Virus record (IMG/VR): IMGVR_UViG_3300022562_002172
Location: 1-63,201 of that record
From: a virus
Length of the DNA stretch: 63,201 bases
Direction: 5' to 3' (one strand)
The notes beneath the pieces were generated by a model, which saw only the letters and a list, made by a program, of their open reading frames with translations, did no database searches and was not told where the DNA came from. A program made the translations under genes and the position numbers. Each line of letters opens with the position of its first letter. Position 1 is the first letter of the stretch. Below, one piece after another: positions 24,025 through 31,689 of this stretch.

Positions 24025-24732
24025 TCAGGAGGACTCTAGCCACTCGAGGAGGCTCGGGTTGATCATGGATTTGTCCGGAAGCTTTACGTCCCCGGACGGG
24101 ACGGAGCTGAACGTGAAGAACCTGCTGTTCTCCCTGAATATGTGCGCCGTCCTCTTGATCGTCACGGCCTTTCCGAGCGCGGTCTTCTTCTTGCGCCGGC
24201 GCTCCAGGAAGACCTTCTTCTCCCTCGGGGAGAGGTCGTCAGGTGAGATCGCCCCGGACCTCAGGAGCATGAACCTGGCTGCCTGCCTGGCCACGCAATA
24301 CGCATCGGCCTCGTCGCTCTGGATCGGGTCCGGGTTCATTGTGTCGAGCTGGACCGCTCTCTGCATGTCCGCCTTGCTGGCGTCGCCCTTTCCAGCGGCC
24401 ATAGACTTCAGCGTCTTTGGGTCGAACAGGACGCAGTCCTTCCTGATATCGAAGACGGCCTCGAGCGAATACATCATCAGGCCGAAGTGCGTCTCGGAGA
24501 ACGGGCCGCCCCCGTACGCCGGGCTCTCTATCCCGACGACGTCCACCGCGTATTTCCTGAGGAGGTCCTCCACCATGGACCGGAAGTGCATGAACCTGGC
24601 GACGGGGACGACGTCGGACAGGGTCCCCTCGTGGCCGGAGTCGACTAGCCGGTCCCTGGGGCGGCCGGCCGAACTGTCGTAGACGCACCAGCCGTAGGAC
24701 CGGAGCGACGGATCGAGTCCCAGGGATCTCAT
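24025..24732 (-). CDS. ruvC: RuvC-like Holliday junction resolvase
   Basis: A 235-residue protein with the RuvC acidic residues in order: LGLDPSLRSYGW (first Asp), VVGIESPAYGGGP (Glu), and SDEADAYCVARQAA (last Asp pair). The extra C-terminal 70 residues are basic (LERRRKKKTALGK). Family members cut four-way junctions, and some phage versions are debranching nucleases for packaging. Placed between recA and the possible SSB gene. Confidence 0.88.
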   Translation of the reverse strand: MRSLGLDPSLRSYGWCVYDSSAGRPRDRLVDSGHEGTLSDVVPVARFMHFRSMVEDLLRKYAVDVVGIESPAYGGGPFSETHFGLMMYSLEAVFDIRKDCVLFDPKTLKSMAAGKGDASKADMQRAVQLDTMNPDPIQSDEADAYCVARQAARFMLLRSGAISPDDLSPREKKVFLERRRKKKTALGKAVTIKRTAHIFRENSRFFTFSSVPSGDVKLPDKSMINPSLLEWLESS

Positions 24733-24741
24733 GGCAATGTT

Positions 24742-24830
24742 GGGAGGCGGCCGAAGAGAGTCCCGGCCTAACTACAACGTCGGGCCGGGACTACTGACGA
24801 GTTTCGCCGCCCTTTTTCGGGCCGCCTCCC
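24742..24830. repeat. Nested inverted repeats in an intergenic region
   Basis: Outer arms GGGAGGCGGCC (24742-24752) and its complement (24820-24830); inner arms AGTCCCGGCC (24759-24768) and its complement (24783-24792) around a 14-base loop; and a small GCCC-loop-GGGC hairpin in the right part. It is the only non-coding stretch near the recombination genes. It may be a terminator array, a structured RNA or an origin element. Confidence 0.55.
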
Positions 24831-24836
24831 GTCACC

Positions 24837-25724
24837 CTACTTGAGCAGGTCGTCGTACGACGGCTGGAGCTTGGGCGTGGACGCCCCGGCTTCCGGCGAG
24901 GAGAGGGCGTGCGACGCCCCGCCGCCGAGCTTCTCGGCGAGCTTCTCGGCGTTCATCTGGAAGCCGAGCTCCTTCTTGACGTGCTTGTATGCGCGCAGGC
25001 CCTGGTCGAGAACCCAGGCGCGGATCTCCGGGTCCGTGTCGTCACGGGCCCAGAACGCGGAGAGGCCGTTCTCGATGCGCTGCTTCTGGAACTTCGGGTC
25101 GCCGTCGAGGGTGACCTTCATGTCGATCACGGGCATCGAGTTCGCCCGCGCGTCGATGTAGACACCCTCGACCTGTTTGAACTTCTTGGCCGACATGCGG
25201 TACGTCTCGATGTGGGTGTACCGGCGCTTCTTGAGCAGCTCGGGATCGACCTGCCCCTGCTCGTCGATCGGGTAGCGCAGGATGATCGTGGCCACGGTCT
25301 GGTCCGCGTCGCCCATCTGCTTGCAGCAGAGCGCGGGCTTGATGAGCGTGGTCCCCTGCCACTGGCTGAGGCAGCGGACCGAGCCGACGCCGTCTTTGTA
25401 GTGGGTGAACGCGAACGAAAAGCGGGGCTGCTTGATGTCGAGCCTGTCGATCTCGGTCAGCTCTTCGACCGGCTTCTTGAGATTCTCCGCCAGCTTGGCG
25501 TCGATCTTCGTGACGTACTCCGCCTTCTCCTCGTCGGTCAGCGGCTCGCCCTTCTCGCGGGCCTTGGCCGCGAGGACGACTTCGGCGAAAGTCTTGAAGG
25601 CGATGATGGAGACGCGGTCCATATGCCCGCTCTTCTCCTGCTTGAAGCGCTCGATGCCCTGCGGCTTGATGACCTTTGCGTCGTCCAGACCGAAATCCAG
25701 AACGTTCATGTCTTCGTTGCTCAT
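24837..25724 (-). CDS. Possible ssDNA-binding protein, C-terminus SYDDLLK
   Basis: A 295-residue protein. Central part is beta-rich (FSFAFTHYKDGVGSVRCLSQ, then CC). The C-terminal 40 residues are a flexible Ala/Ser/Pro linker ending SYDDLLK, like the acidic protein-recruiting tails of SSBs. Size and location beside recA and ruvC fit a gp32-type SSB, but no OB-fold motif can be proven by eye. The same seven residues end the gene at 25836. Confidence 0.6.
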   Translation of the reverse strand: MSNEDMNVLDFGLDDAKVIKPQGIERFKQEKSGHMDRVSIIAFKTFAEVVLAAKAREKGEPLTDEEKAEYVTKIDAKLAENLKKPVEELTEIDRLDIKQPRFSFAFTHYKDGVGSVRCLSQWQGTTLIKPALCCKQMGDADQTVATIILRYPIDEQGQVDPELLKKRRYTHIETYRMSAKKFKQVEGVYIDARANSMPVIDMKVTLDGDPKFQKQRIENGLSAFWARDDTDPEIRAWVLDQGLRAYKHVKKELGFQMNAEKLAEKLGGGASHALSSPEAGASTPKLQPSYDDLLK

Positions 25725-25835
25725 TTTCTCTCTCCGTGGCCTATGACCTTGCGGTCAGCCTCTGCTTTTTGAACCCGCCAGGTTTCCCCGGCATTATGGG
25801 AGTCACCTTACAGTGGAAGGCTATCCTTGAAATAG

Positions 25836-26645
25836 CTACTTCAGGAGGTCGTCGTAGGACATGCCGGTCGTGACCGGCGCCACGTCTTCCTGGGGCTTGG
25901 TGGGGGTCGGCCCGGTCGTCGTCCCGGGCGCCGGCCTGTTTGCGTAGAAGTTCACGATCTGCCTGGCATGGCTCGGGTTCCTCGGCTCCGGAAGGTCTTC
26001 GGGCCGCTTCTCCGGGTCCAGCAAGTCCTCGGGATTGATCTCCTCGGCACGGACTGGCGGCGGCAGTCCTCCCGGGATCGTCCTGTCCTCGCGGGACTGC
26101 GGCTTCACGTACCCTCCATCGCCGCTCTCCCACCCGGTCCGGTCGTCCTTCACGAGCTGACGCTGGAGCTTGATGTCCTGGTTCGTGTGCCTCAGGTCGT
26201 CGTATTTGGCCTTGATGATCCTGATGGTCCCGTCCAGATCCTGGAGCTCGACCTTGAACCTGGCCAGGTTCTCATGCTCGACCTTGAGCATGGACGTGGC
26301 GAGGGCCCTCCTGTCCTGGGCCGCTGACTGTTGACGGACGAGCGGATCGTCCGCGAGGAGCCCGGACATCTTGAGCTCGAGGTCCAGCTCGAAGGCCTTC
26401 TCCGCCTTCTTCAGGTTCTTCTCATACCGCCTCGTGATCTGCAGGTAGTACTGGGTCCTGTTCAGGAACTGCCTACACTGCGCGATCCGGGATTGAAGGT
26501 AACGGGCCCCGAGCTCCGGAAGGGTCGGGTCCTCCTCCAGCTTCACCTCGAACTCCGATATCTCCGTCAGGATCGAGTCGAGCTTCTCCGGATCGAGATA
26601 TCCGATGACCTCGCTCGGGCTCCCGATCAGCTCCTTGTCGCTCAC
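25836..26645 (-). CDS. Coiled-coil protein, C-terminus SYDDLLK
   Basis: A 269-residue protein: helical N-terminal 170 residues (YEKNLKKAEKAFELDLELKM...), then a Pro-rich linker, ending GMSYDDLLK, identical over seven residues to the end of its neighbour at 24837. The shared tail suggests a common partner. GTG start overlaps the upstream TGA. Possible replication or recombination mediator, inferred from context. Confidence 0.65.
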   Translation of the reverse strand: MSDKELIGSPSEVIGYLDPEKLDSILTEISEFEVKLEEDPTLPELGARYLQSRIAQCRQFLNRTQYYLQITRRYEKNLKKAEKAFELDLELKMSGLLADDPLVRQQSAAQDRRALATSMLKVEHENLARFKVELQDLDGTIRIIKAKYDDLRHTNQDIKLQRQLVKDDRTGWESGDGGYVKPQSREDRTIPGGLPPPVRAEEINPEDLLDPEKRPEDLPEPRNPSHARQIVNFYANRPAPGTTTGPTPTKPQEDVAPVTTGMSYDDLLK

Positions 26646-27013
26646 GCCCGCTTCTCCCACGGAGCCGGGTCCGGTACTCCGACGAGCGTGACGAAGGTAT
26701 GGATCTGGTCGGGGATGAAGACGGACTGTGGCACGTCCCACACCCCCGGAGCCAGCTTCATCAGCCCCCACCTGTCTTGCCGGATGCCGTCCGGATCCAC
26801 GTCGATGAAGTGTCGCTGCCGTTTCTTTCCGCGCTGCACGGAGAAGGCGAGCTGCCACTTCCCCTCCTCGTCCCTCCAGACGTGTCCGAGGGCGGGACCC
26901 GTTGGCGATCCGGCGACCTCCGGGACGGACCTCGCCCAGCGGGCGTGCACCCTCAGGACGACGGAGGCGTCGCCTGGGTCTTCCTTCGCGAGGTCCCCGG
27001 CACGCCCGGTCAT
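26642..27013 (-). CDS. Hypothetical protein
   Basis: A 123-residue protein with a beta-like centre (WQLAFSVQRGKKRQRHFIDV) and a C-terminal IHTFVTLVGVPDPAPWEKRA. Overlaps both neighbours by four bases (ATGA, GTGA). Not recognised. Confidence 0.68.
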   Translation of the reverse strand: MTGRAGDLAKEDPGDASVVLRVHARWARSVPEVAGSPTGPALGHVWRDEEGKWQLAFSVQRGKKRQRHFIDVDPDGIRQDRWGLMKLAPGVWDVPQSVFIPDQIHTFVTLVGVPDPAPWEKRA

Positions 27014-27330
27014 TCCTTCACCTCAGAGATCGCCGTCAGGAGTTTCTTGGCGAAGATGTGCTCGTGGCTTTCCCTCGAGCCGGCGATCAGCTCGTTCGCC
27101 TCCTCCACCGTGATGGCGCCCCTCGCGAGGGCCTGATAATAGGTGGCCCTGGTTACGACCATGCTGGACCGGAAGGCGAGCGCCTCCGCCTCCTCCGGAG
27201 TAACCGGGCGCTCCACGGAGAAGCGCATCGACACGAAGTGCGAGGACTTGGCCCCGTTCTTGTAGGTGTCGAAGGTGTGGGAGACCGTGTAGTCGGTCAC
27301 CTTGACGGGAGGGAGCTTTCCGGTGTCCAT
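27010..27330 (-). CDS. Hypothetical protein
   Basis: A 106-residue protein: N-terminal beta strands (KVTDYTVSHTFDTYKNGAK), C-terminal helices (TPEEAEALAFRSSMV...). ATG 27330 lies five bases after TAAATA, which overlaps the stop codon of the upstream 57-aa gene. Confidence 0.68.
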   Translation of the reverse strand: MDTGKLPPVKVTDYTVSHTFDTYKNGAKSSHFVSMRFSVERPVTPEEAEALAFRSSMVVTRATYYQALARGAITVEEANELIAGSRESHEHIFAKKLLTAISEVKE

Positions 27331-27338
27331 GCGGTTAT

Positions 27339-27512
27339 TTACACTCCGCCGTCCCCGTCCTGCCCCTCCCTGGGCTTCACTCGGTCCTTGACCCATTCGG
27401 CGCCCCACTCGACGAGTTTCGCCACTGCGGCGGAAAGCCCGGCGATGATCACCGCCTTCGCTATCTCGCGCCTCTCCTCTTCATCGAACCTCGGGCCCTC
27501 GGGAAGGAACAT
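27339..27512 (-). CDS. Small helical protein (57 aa)
   Basis: A 57-residue frame: MFLPEGPRFDEEERREIAKA, an amphipathic helix with a hydrophobic patch (VIIAGLSAAVAKLVEWGAEW), then a basic end. TACATT lies six bases before the ATG, supporting a leaderless start. Stop is TAA inside the promoter of the next gene. Confidence 0.6.
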   Translation of the reverse strand: MFLPEGPRFDEEERREIAKAVIIAGLSAAVAKLVEWGAEWVKDRVKPREGQDGDGGV

Positions 27513-27518
27513 GCCCGG

Positions 27519-27524
27519 AATGTA
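27519..27524 (-). promoter_or_regulatory. TANNNT promoter box (TACATT), leaderless
   Basis: TACATT, six bases, ATG 27512. Confidence 0.45.
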
Positions 27525-27533
27525 CAGGGACGG

Positions 27534-28493
27534 TCAATTCCCGGCGCCAAGGTGCGCCAGGCCGGCGGGCGTCGCCGTCCGGCCGCGCGGAGTCACTTCG
27601 ACGAAGCCGAGGCGCATGAGGCCCGGCTCCACGACCTCCTCCACAACGTCCTGGGACTCTCCGAGGAGGGCCGTCAGGGTCTTCAGGGCGGTCGGGACGC
27701 CACGCTCCGCCAGGATCTGGAGATAGCGGCGGGACGCCTTGTCCAGGCCCGCCCGGTCGATGCCGAGCTGGTCGCAGGTGTAGGCGACGATGTCCCTGTT
27801 CGCGGTCCGGTGGCCGGCCGCGTGCGCGAAGTCCCGGACCCGGCGCAGGATCCGGTTCGCGACGCGCGGAGTGCCGCGGCTGCGCCGGGCTACCTCCGCG
27901 GCGCCGTCCGCGTCGCATGGGACGCCGAGCTTGCGACTCGACTCCATGGCGATTCTGGACAGCTCCTCCACCGTGTAGGGCTGCATCTCGACGGTCACGC
28001 CGAAACGGTCCCGAAGGGGGCGCTGCAGCATTCCGGCGCGAGTTGTGGCGCCGATCAGCGTGAAGGGCTCGAGCCGGATGGTCAGGGCACGGTTACCCGC
28101 GACCACCTCGAGCCGAAGGTCCTCCATCGCGGGGTAGAGGACCTCTTCGATCTTCGCGTTGAGGCTGTGGATCTCGTCGAGGAAGAGGATGTCGCCCCTC
28201 CGAAGCGAGGTCAGGAGCGAGGCGAGCTCGCCCTTGGTCTTGACGCTTGGGGCGTTCACGACGACCAGGCGGGCGCCCATCTCGGCCGCCAGGATCCCAG
28301 CGAGCGTGGTCTTGCCGAGGCCGGGCGGCCCCGCGAGCAGGACGTGGTCGAGCGGCTCCCCGCGGCTCAGGGCTCCCCGGACGTAGACCTGAAGGCTTCG
28401 CTTCGACGTCTCCTGACCGAGGAACTCGGCAAAGGTCTTGGGGCGAAGCGCCCGTTCCTGGTCGGTCTGGACTGCCTGGGTCACGTTCTCCAT
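27534..28493 (-). CDS. ruvB: RuvB Holliday junction helicase
   Basis: A 319-residue protein with RuvB hallmarks: LRPKTFAEFLGQE, Walker A AGPPGLGKTT, Walker B FLDEIHSL, sensor I IGATTRAG, arginine finger region LRDRFG, and the winged-helix end (DVVEEVVEPGLMRLGFVE, TPRGR). It would drive branch migration with RuvA, or here perhaps with the RuvA-III-like protein at 18721. ATG 28493 is inside a 22-bp palindrome. Confidence 0.95.
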   Translation of the reverse strand: MENVTQAVQTDQERALRPKTFAEFLGQETSKRSLQVYVRGALSRGEPLDHVLLAGPPGLGKTTLAGILAAEMGARLVVVNAPSVKTKGELASLLTSLRRGDILFLDEIHSLNAKIEEVLYPAMEDLRLEVVAGNRALTIRLEPFTLIGATTRAGMLQRPLRDRFGVTVEMQPYTVEELSRIAMESSRKLGVPCDADGAAEVARRSRGTPRVANRILRRVRDFAHAAGHRTANRDIVAYTCDQLGIDRAGLDKASRRYLQILAERGVPTALKTLTALLGESQDVVEEVVEPGLMRLGFVEVTPRGRTATPAGLAHLGAGN

Positions 28494-28509
28494 ACCCCCG
28501 GGTATGGAG
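28488..28509. promoter_or_regulatory. 22-bp palindrome over the ruvB start codon
   Basis: Arms CTCCATACCC and GGGTATGGAG flank a two-base centre and include ATG 28493. It could be an operator or a hairpin that hides the start codon. No other copy was noticed. Confidence 0.4.
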
Positions 28510-28528
28510 GCGCCGGCGCGACTTTCGG

Positions 28529-28741
28529 TCACCTGTCCACGTTGTGTATGGAGTTCCAGGCGCCCTTCTTCCGGTACTCCTCGTACTGCTTCCGGCGCGA
28601 CTCGTCTCTCGTGTATGTCATGGCGAGACCCAGGACGAGGATTCTGTAGGTCCAAGCGCCACCCTCGAAGAGTTTGACTCCCTCCTCCCACAGGACTCGG
28701 TGCCTGACCTCGTCCGTGACCTCGACGGCCTCCCTAACCAT
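28529..28741 (-). CDS. Small hypothetical protein
   Basis: A 70-residue protein (REAVEVTDEVRHRVLWEEGV, a hydrophobic stretch RILVLGLAMTY, then a basic end). ATG 28741 overlaps the stop of the upstream gene. May be membrane-associated. Not recognised. Confidence 0.6.
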   Translation of the reverse strand: MVREAVEVTDEVRHRVLWEEGVKLFEGGAWTYRILVLGLAMTYTRDESRRKQYEEYRKKGAWNSIHNVDR

Positions 28742-29432
28742 CGGACTCGTCCGGGAGGGCCAGAGCCCCCTCTGAACCATCCCCGAGCTCCTTGGTGTCC
28801 CCGCGCTTCACTAGGGCGTCGAGCCCCGCGGCGATCACGGTCTGCGTGGTGAAGGCGTCGACCTCTGCCTTGGCATGGGAAACGACCTTCTGGGCCGACT
28901 CCTCGAAGCACTCAAGGACGAAGGGCATGTTCTGCTCCACCTCCGTGATGAAGCGGGAAAAGGCGGCCGAAATGCTTCTGCGGTCTGCGACCCCGATGCT
29001 GCCCTTCTTGGCGAGGATCTCCTCGACCTCGTCCCTCGTCTTTCGGAGCTTGTCGCCGATCCCCGCGACCCGGTTCCGGAAGGAGGTTCGGACCTTCTCG
29101 GCTTCGAGTTCCTCGTCGGGCGGGCGATCCATCTCTCGGCCATCCAGAAACCGGATGGTGCAGGGGGTCCCGTCCCCGGAATTCATGGTCGTGATCAGGT
29201 CCGCGAACTGCGCAGCAGACAGGTCCAGCTCGACGAGGATAGGGTTCTTGGCGAAGTACCAGTCGTGCGACAGGTTGTGGACGCGCTGCGCCCTCTTCAG
29301 GACGAGCCTGACGAAGGTGTGATGGTCCTTCAGGTGCGATCCGAACAGCCGTCCCGGGTGTCCGGTGATCCGGCTGAACGTGACCATCCCGTAGGACTCG
29401 TGCTCCATGACTTCTTCTTCGTCTCGGCTCAT
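28734..29432 (-). CDS. Conserved phage-type protein of unknown function
   Basis: A 232-residue protein. GMVTFSRITGHPGRLFGS, LVELDLSAAQFADLITTMN and GDGTPCTIRFLDGREMDRPP form a pattern I associate with a widespread phage and plasmid protein family lacking a known role. The C-terminal half is a long helical region (about residues 120-210). Confidence 0.72.
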   Translation of the reverse strand: MSRDEEEVMEHESYGMVTFSRITGHPGRLFGSHLKDHHTFVRLVLKRAQRVHNLSHDWYFAKNPILVELDLSAAQFADLITTMNSGDGTPCTIRFLDGREMDRPPDEELEAEKVRTSFRNRVAGIGDKLRKTRDEVEEILAKKGSIGVADRRSISAAFSRFITEVEQNMPFVLECFEESAQKVVSHAKAEVDAFTTQTVIAAGLDALVKRGDTKELGDGSEGALALPDESDG

Positions 29433-29461
29433 GTCATCCCATACGGCTCAGCTCCCCGGAC

Positions 29462-29968
29462 CTACGCCTCCATCACGTCGTGCACGGTCCTCTCTGCCGC
29501 GATCCTCCGCTTCATTTCCCCTTCGAGGAGGAATCTGGCCGCAAACCAGGAAATCATGCGGACGTCCACTTTCATGTAGTGATTAGGGAGCCCGTCCCTA
29601 ACGTCCAGTTCCACGCCGCGAGTTAGGAATACATGGAACTTCCCGGAGAAGTCTCTATAAATGGCCAGCTCCGGAGTGAAGATGTGTGTCCACTTGTCCT
29701 GCACGGTGGTCAGGAGGTCCAGGTACACAACTCCATTCGAGTTCGCTCTCACCATGAAACCCCATCCGTATGAATAGGACCCGGGGCGCATATCCTTCAC
29801 GAGAGAAGGAGGCCGCTTCAGAACGACCGGCAGCTCGTCCGACCTGAGTCGAATGAGTCTCGAGAGGACCTTCGACATGACGTCGATGGCCTTCCCGAAC
29901 CAGAAATACGTGGACATAAGGGCCAACCCGATCGCGATTCCGACAATCGCGTTTGTTATGGTTGTCAT
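29462..29968 (-). CDS. Membrane-anchored protein ending HDVMEA
   Basis: A 168-residue protein with one N-terminal membrane span (AIVGIAIGLALMSTYFWFG), a cytosolic alpha/beta domain, and the end ERTVHDVMEA, a variant of the recurring VMES C-terminus. ATG 29968 follows TAACGA by five bases. Confidence 0.68.
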   Translation of the reverse strand: MTTITNAIVGIAIGLALMSTYFWFGKAIDVMSKVLSRLIRLRSDELPVVLKRPPSLVKDMRPGSYSYGWGFMVRANSNGVVYLDLLTTVQDKWTHIFTPELAIYRDFSGKFHVFLTRGVELDVRDGLPNHYMKVDVRMISWFAARFLLEGEMKRRIAAERTVHDVMEA

Positions 29969-30005
29969 GGGCCTCGTTACGGAACCCGCGTTCGGACTTG
30001 CGCCC

Positions 30006-30623
30006 TCAGCCGACGACCTTGAGCTTCGGACGCTCCTTCTTCGCGATCTCGGACCACTGGTCCACCATCGCAGCCAGGAGTTCTCCTCGCGTCATGTCGT
30101 CGCCTTCGTCGAATTTCTTACGGGCGAGATCGATCGCCTTGTTGATGTCGCGCTGCTCTTGTTTTGTCACACCGAAGGCCATGTGAATGCCGCGTTGATC
30201 TCCGAGCAGCTCGTCCCTCATGTGGCAGCAGGTCTTACTCTTGGCCCACTTGATCTTTGACTGCACGTTCCCTCTGGTCAGTCCAGACCACGCAGCCAGG
30301 ATCGCCATCTTCGTGACCGGAAGCGGATTCCCTGAGTCCCAGGCCCCGGCCATGTCCTCACCGAAGATTCTCCCGATCTTCCGGTAGATATTCGCCGTCT
30401 GCTCATGAACCCCAACCTCCACCTCCACGAAGTCGTACCAGGTCTCGTACCCCCACGTCTGGTATACGAACACCGGGTCGTCCCCGATGTAGACGACGCT
30501 CCGGTCGCACTCATACAGGAGCCAGCACAGGTCGAAGTCTGCCTTCGCGCCCGCCTCGACGGCGCTCCTCACCTTGTCCAAAAGCGCCGAAGCCTTCTTC
30601 TCCGTCAGTCTTGTCTGTTCCAC
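30006..30623 (-). CDS. Hypothetical protein, possible DNA-binding
   Basis: A 205-residue protein. A helical N-terminus is followed by WGYETWYDFVEVEVGVHEQT and ANIYRKIGRIFGEDM, and a C-terminal helical region (VTKQEQRDINKAIDLARKKF). The middle helices resemble a helix-turn-helix but this is weak. AAGGAG precedes GTG 30623, so this gene uses a Shine-Dalgarno site. Confidence 0.62.
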   Translation of the reverse strand: MEQTRLTEKKASALLDKVRSAVEAGAKADFDLCWLLYECDRSVVYIGDDPVFVYQTWGYETWYDFVEVEVGVHEQTANIYRKIGRIFGEDMAGAWDSGNPLPVTKMAILAAWSGLTRGNVQSKIKWAKSKTCCHMRDELLGDQRGIHMAFGVTKQEQRDINKAIDLARKKFDEGDDMTRGELLAAMVDQWSEIAKKERPKLKVVG

Positions 30624-30661
30624 TGCGTTTGTCTCCTTCGTATCCCGGCGTGGCCGGCGTG

Positions 30662-31234
30662 TCAGTAGTCCAGGTCGCTCCTCCTTCGAGGAGGGTCCAT
30701 CCCGTTTCGCTTGAGGATCTCGAGATTGACGGGGGAGAAGGCGAATTGGGAGAACAGGCGCCAGGCCAGCTCCCTCTGCTCCTCTCGCGTTCCGGCCGGC
30801 CACGCCGTGAGGCCTCCCGGATGAGGGATGTGTCGGTCCGTCAGACACAGGCGAAACTCCGGCGTCTCCTCGACGCCGACGGCGACCCTCTCCGGCTCCT
30901 CGTACACAGCCAGGCTGTATCCGAAGCCGAACGATCCGGACCCCATCGTTGTGACGAGGTGGTGGTCTTGAATGAGGCGGAACACCCTGTCCAGCTCTTC
31001 CTGCGTTAGGAAGATGCGGTCCCCCTCCACCCTGTGCCGGTGCCCGAACCTGTCCGGGTCCGTCTCACGCCAGATCTGATGGTCGAGGGTTTCCAGCCAG
31101 GCCCTGTCTTCGGACCCGAGCTGAGTCGGGGCACCGGCATACGTGGCCGGGTCGGCCGGCCTTTCGTACTCCGCAGCGGCCCTCGTCCGCTTCTCTTTTT
31201 CCTCTGCGCTCACGGGCGGGTCCCATAGTCCCAT
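30662..31234 (-). CDS. Hypothetical protein
   Basis: A 190-residue protein with an acidic N-terminus, MGSGSFGFGYSLAVYEEP in the middle and a helical C-terminus. ATG 31234 follows TACTCT (31242-31247) by seven bases. Not recognised. Confidence 0.65.
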   Translation of the reverse strand: MGLWDPPVSAEEKEKRTRAAAEYERPADPATYAGAPTQLGSEDRAWLETLDHQIWRETDPDRFGHRHRVEGDRIFLTQEELDRVFRLIQDHHLVTTMGSGSFGFGYSLAVYEEPERVAVGVEETPEFRLCLTDRHIPHPGGLTAWPAGTREEQRELAWRLFSQFAFSPVNLEILKRNGMDPPRRRSDLDY

Positions 31235-31360
31235 GGACCAGAGAGTACAGCACGGCCCTAAGCCGAGCCACAATCGCCGAAGCGAACAGGTCGGGCTGAG
31301 TCAGGACGGCGAGGACGGCCATCGGGATGTCGTGTAGCCAGTTCCCGCAGAAGTGCATCA
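31065..31360 (-). CDS. Doubtful small protein
   Basis: The ATG at 31360 overlaps the TGA of the upstream gene (TGATG). The first 45 residues look coding (MHFCGNWLHDIPMAVLAVLT...), but the frame then runs 170 bases inside the next gene as Arg/Gly-rich sequence. Either a real gene with a long overlap or a remnant cut short. Confidence 0.3.
31242..31247 (-). promoter_or_regulatory. TANNNT promoter box (TACTCT), leaderless
   Basis: TACTCT, seven bases, ATG 31234. Confidence 0.5.
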
Positions 31361-31681
31361 CGCCTCCCCCGGCTTCGCCTTCTTGCCGAAGATCGTGTCC
31401 CATCCGTCCCTGTAGGCCCTGTTGTTCACCATTGCTGGGCCGGAGGAAGGGTCCGCCTCCTCGAGAGGTAGGACGTCGTACCCGAGCCCGTTCTCCCGCG
31501 GACGCATCTGGACGATCTCTCCGTAGATCGGCTTCCCGTCTTCGAGCGGCTTGAGCACCCCGGTCTCCAGGCTGTGATCGGATTTGTGCCTCAGGACGTG
31601 CACCCCGCCTCCCGGGGCCGGCGGCCCGAGAAACGCGACGTCAGATCCGTCGCATCGGTCGTCCTTCTTGTCGTCCTTCAT
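31358..31681 (-). CDS. Hypothetical protein
   Basis: A 107-residue protein: Lys/Asp-rich N-terminus, then PLEDGKPIYGEIVQMRPREN and WDTIFGKKAKPGEA at the end. Starts eight bases after the CoaB/aldolase-like gene. The pattern may be a beta-barrel-like small domain. Not recognised. Confidence 0.62.
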   Translation of the reverse strand: MKDDKKDDRCDGSDVAFLGPPAPGGGVHVLRHKSDHSLETGVLKPLEDGKPIYGEIVQMRPRENGLGYDVLPLEEADPSSGPAMVNNRAYRDGWDTIFGKKAKPGEA

Positions 31682-31689
31682 GTTTCCGC

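Noticed and set aside
22791-24062. 423-codon frame opposite recA
   Set aside because: RecA on the minus strand is certain; the opposite frame has shadow composition and no motif.
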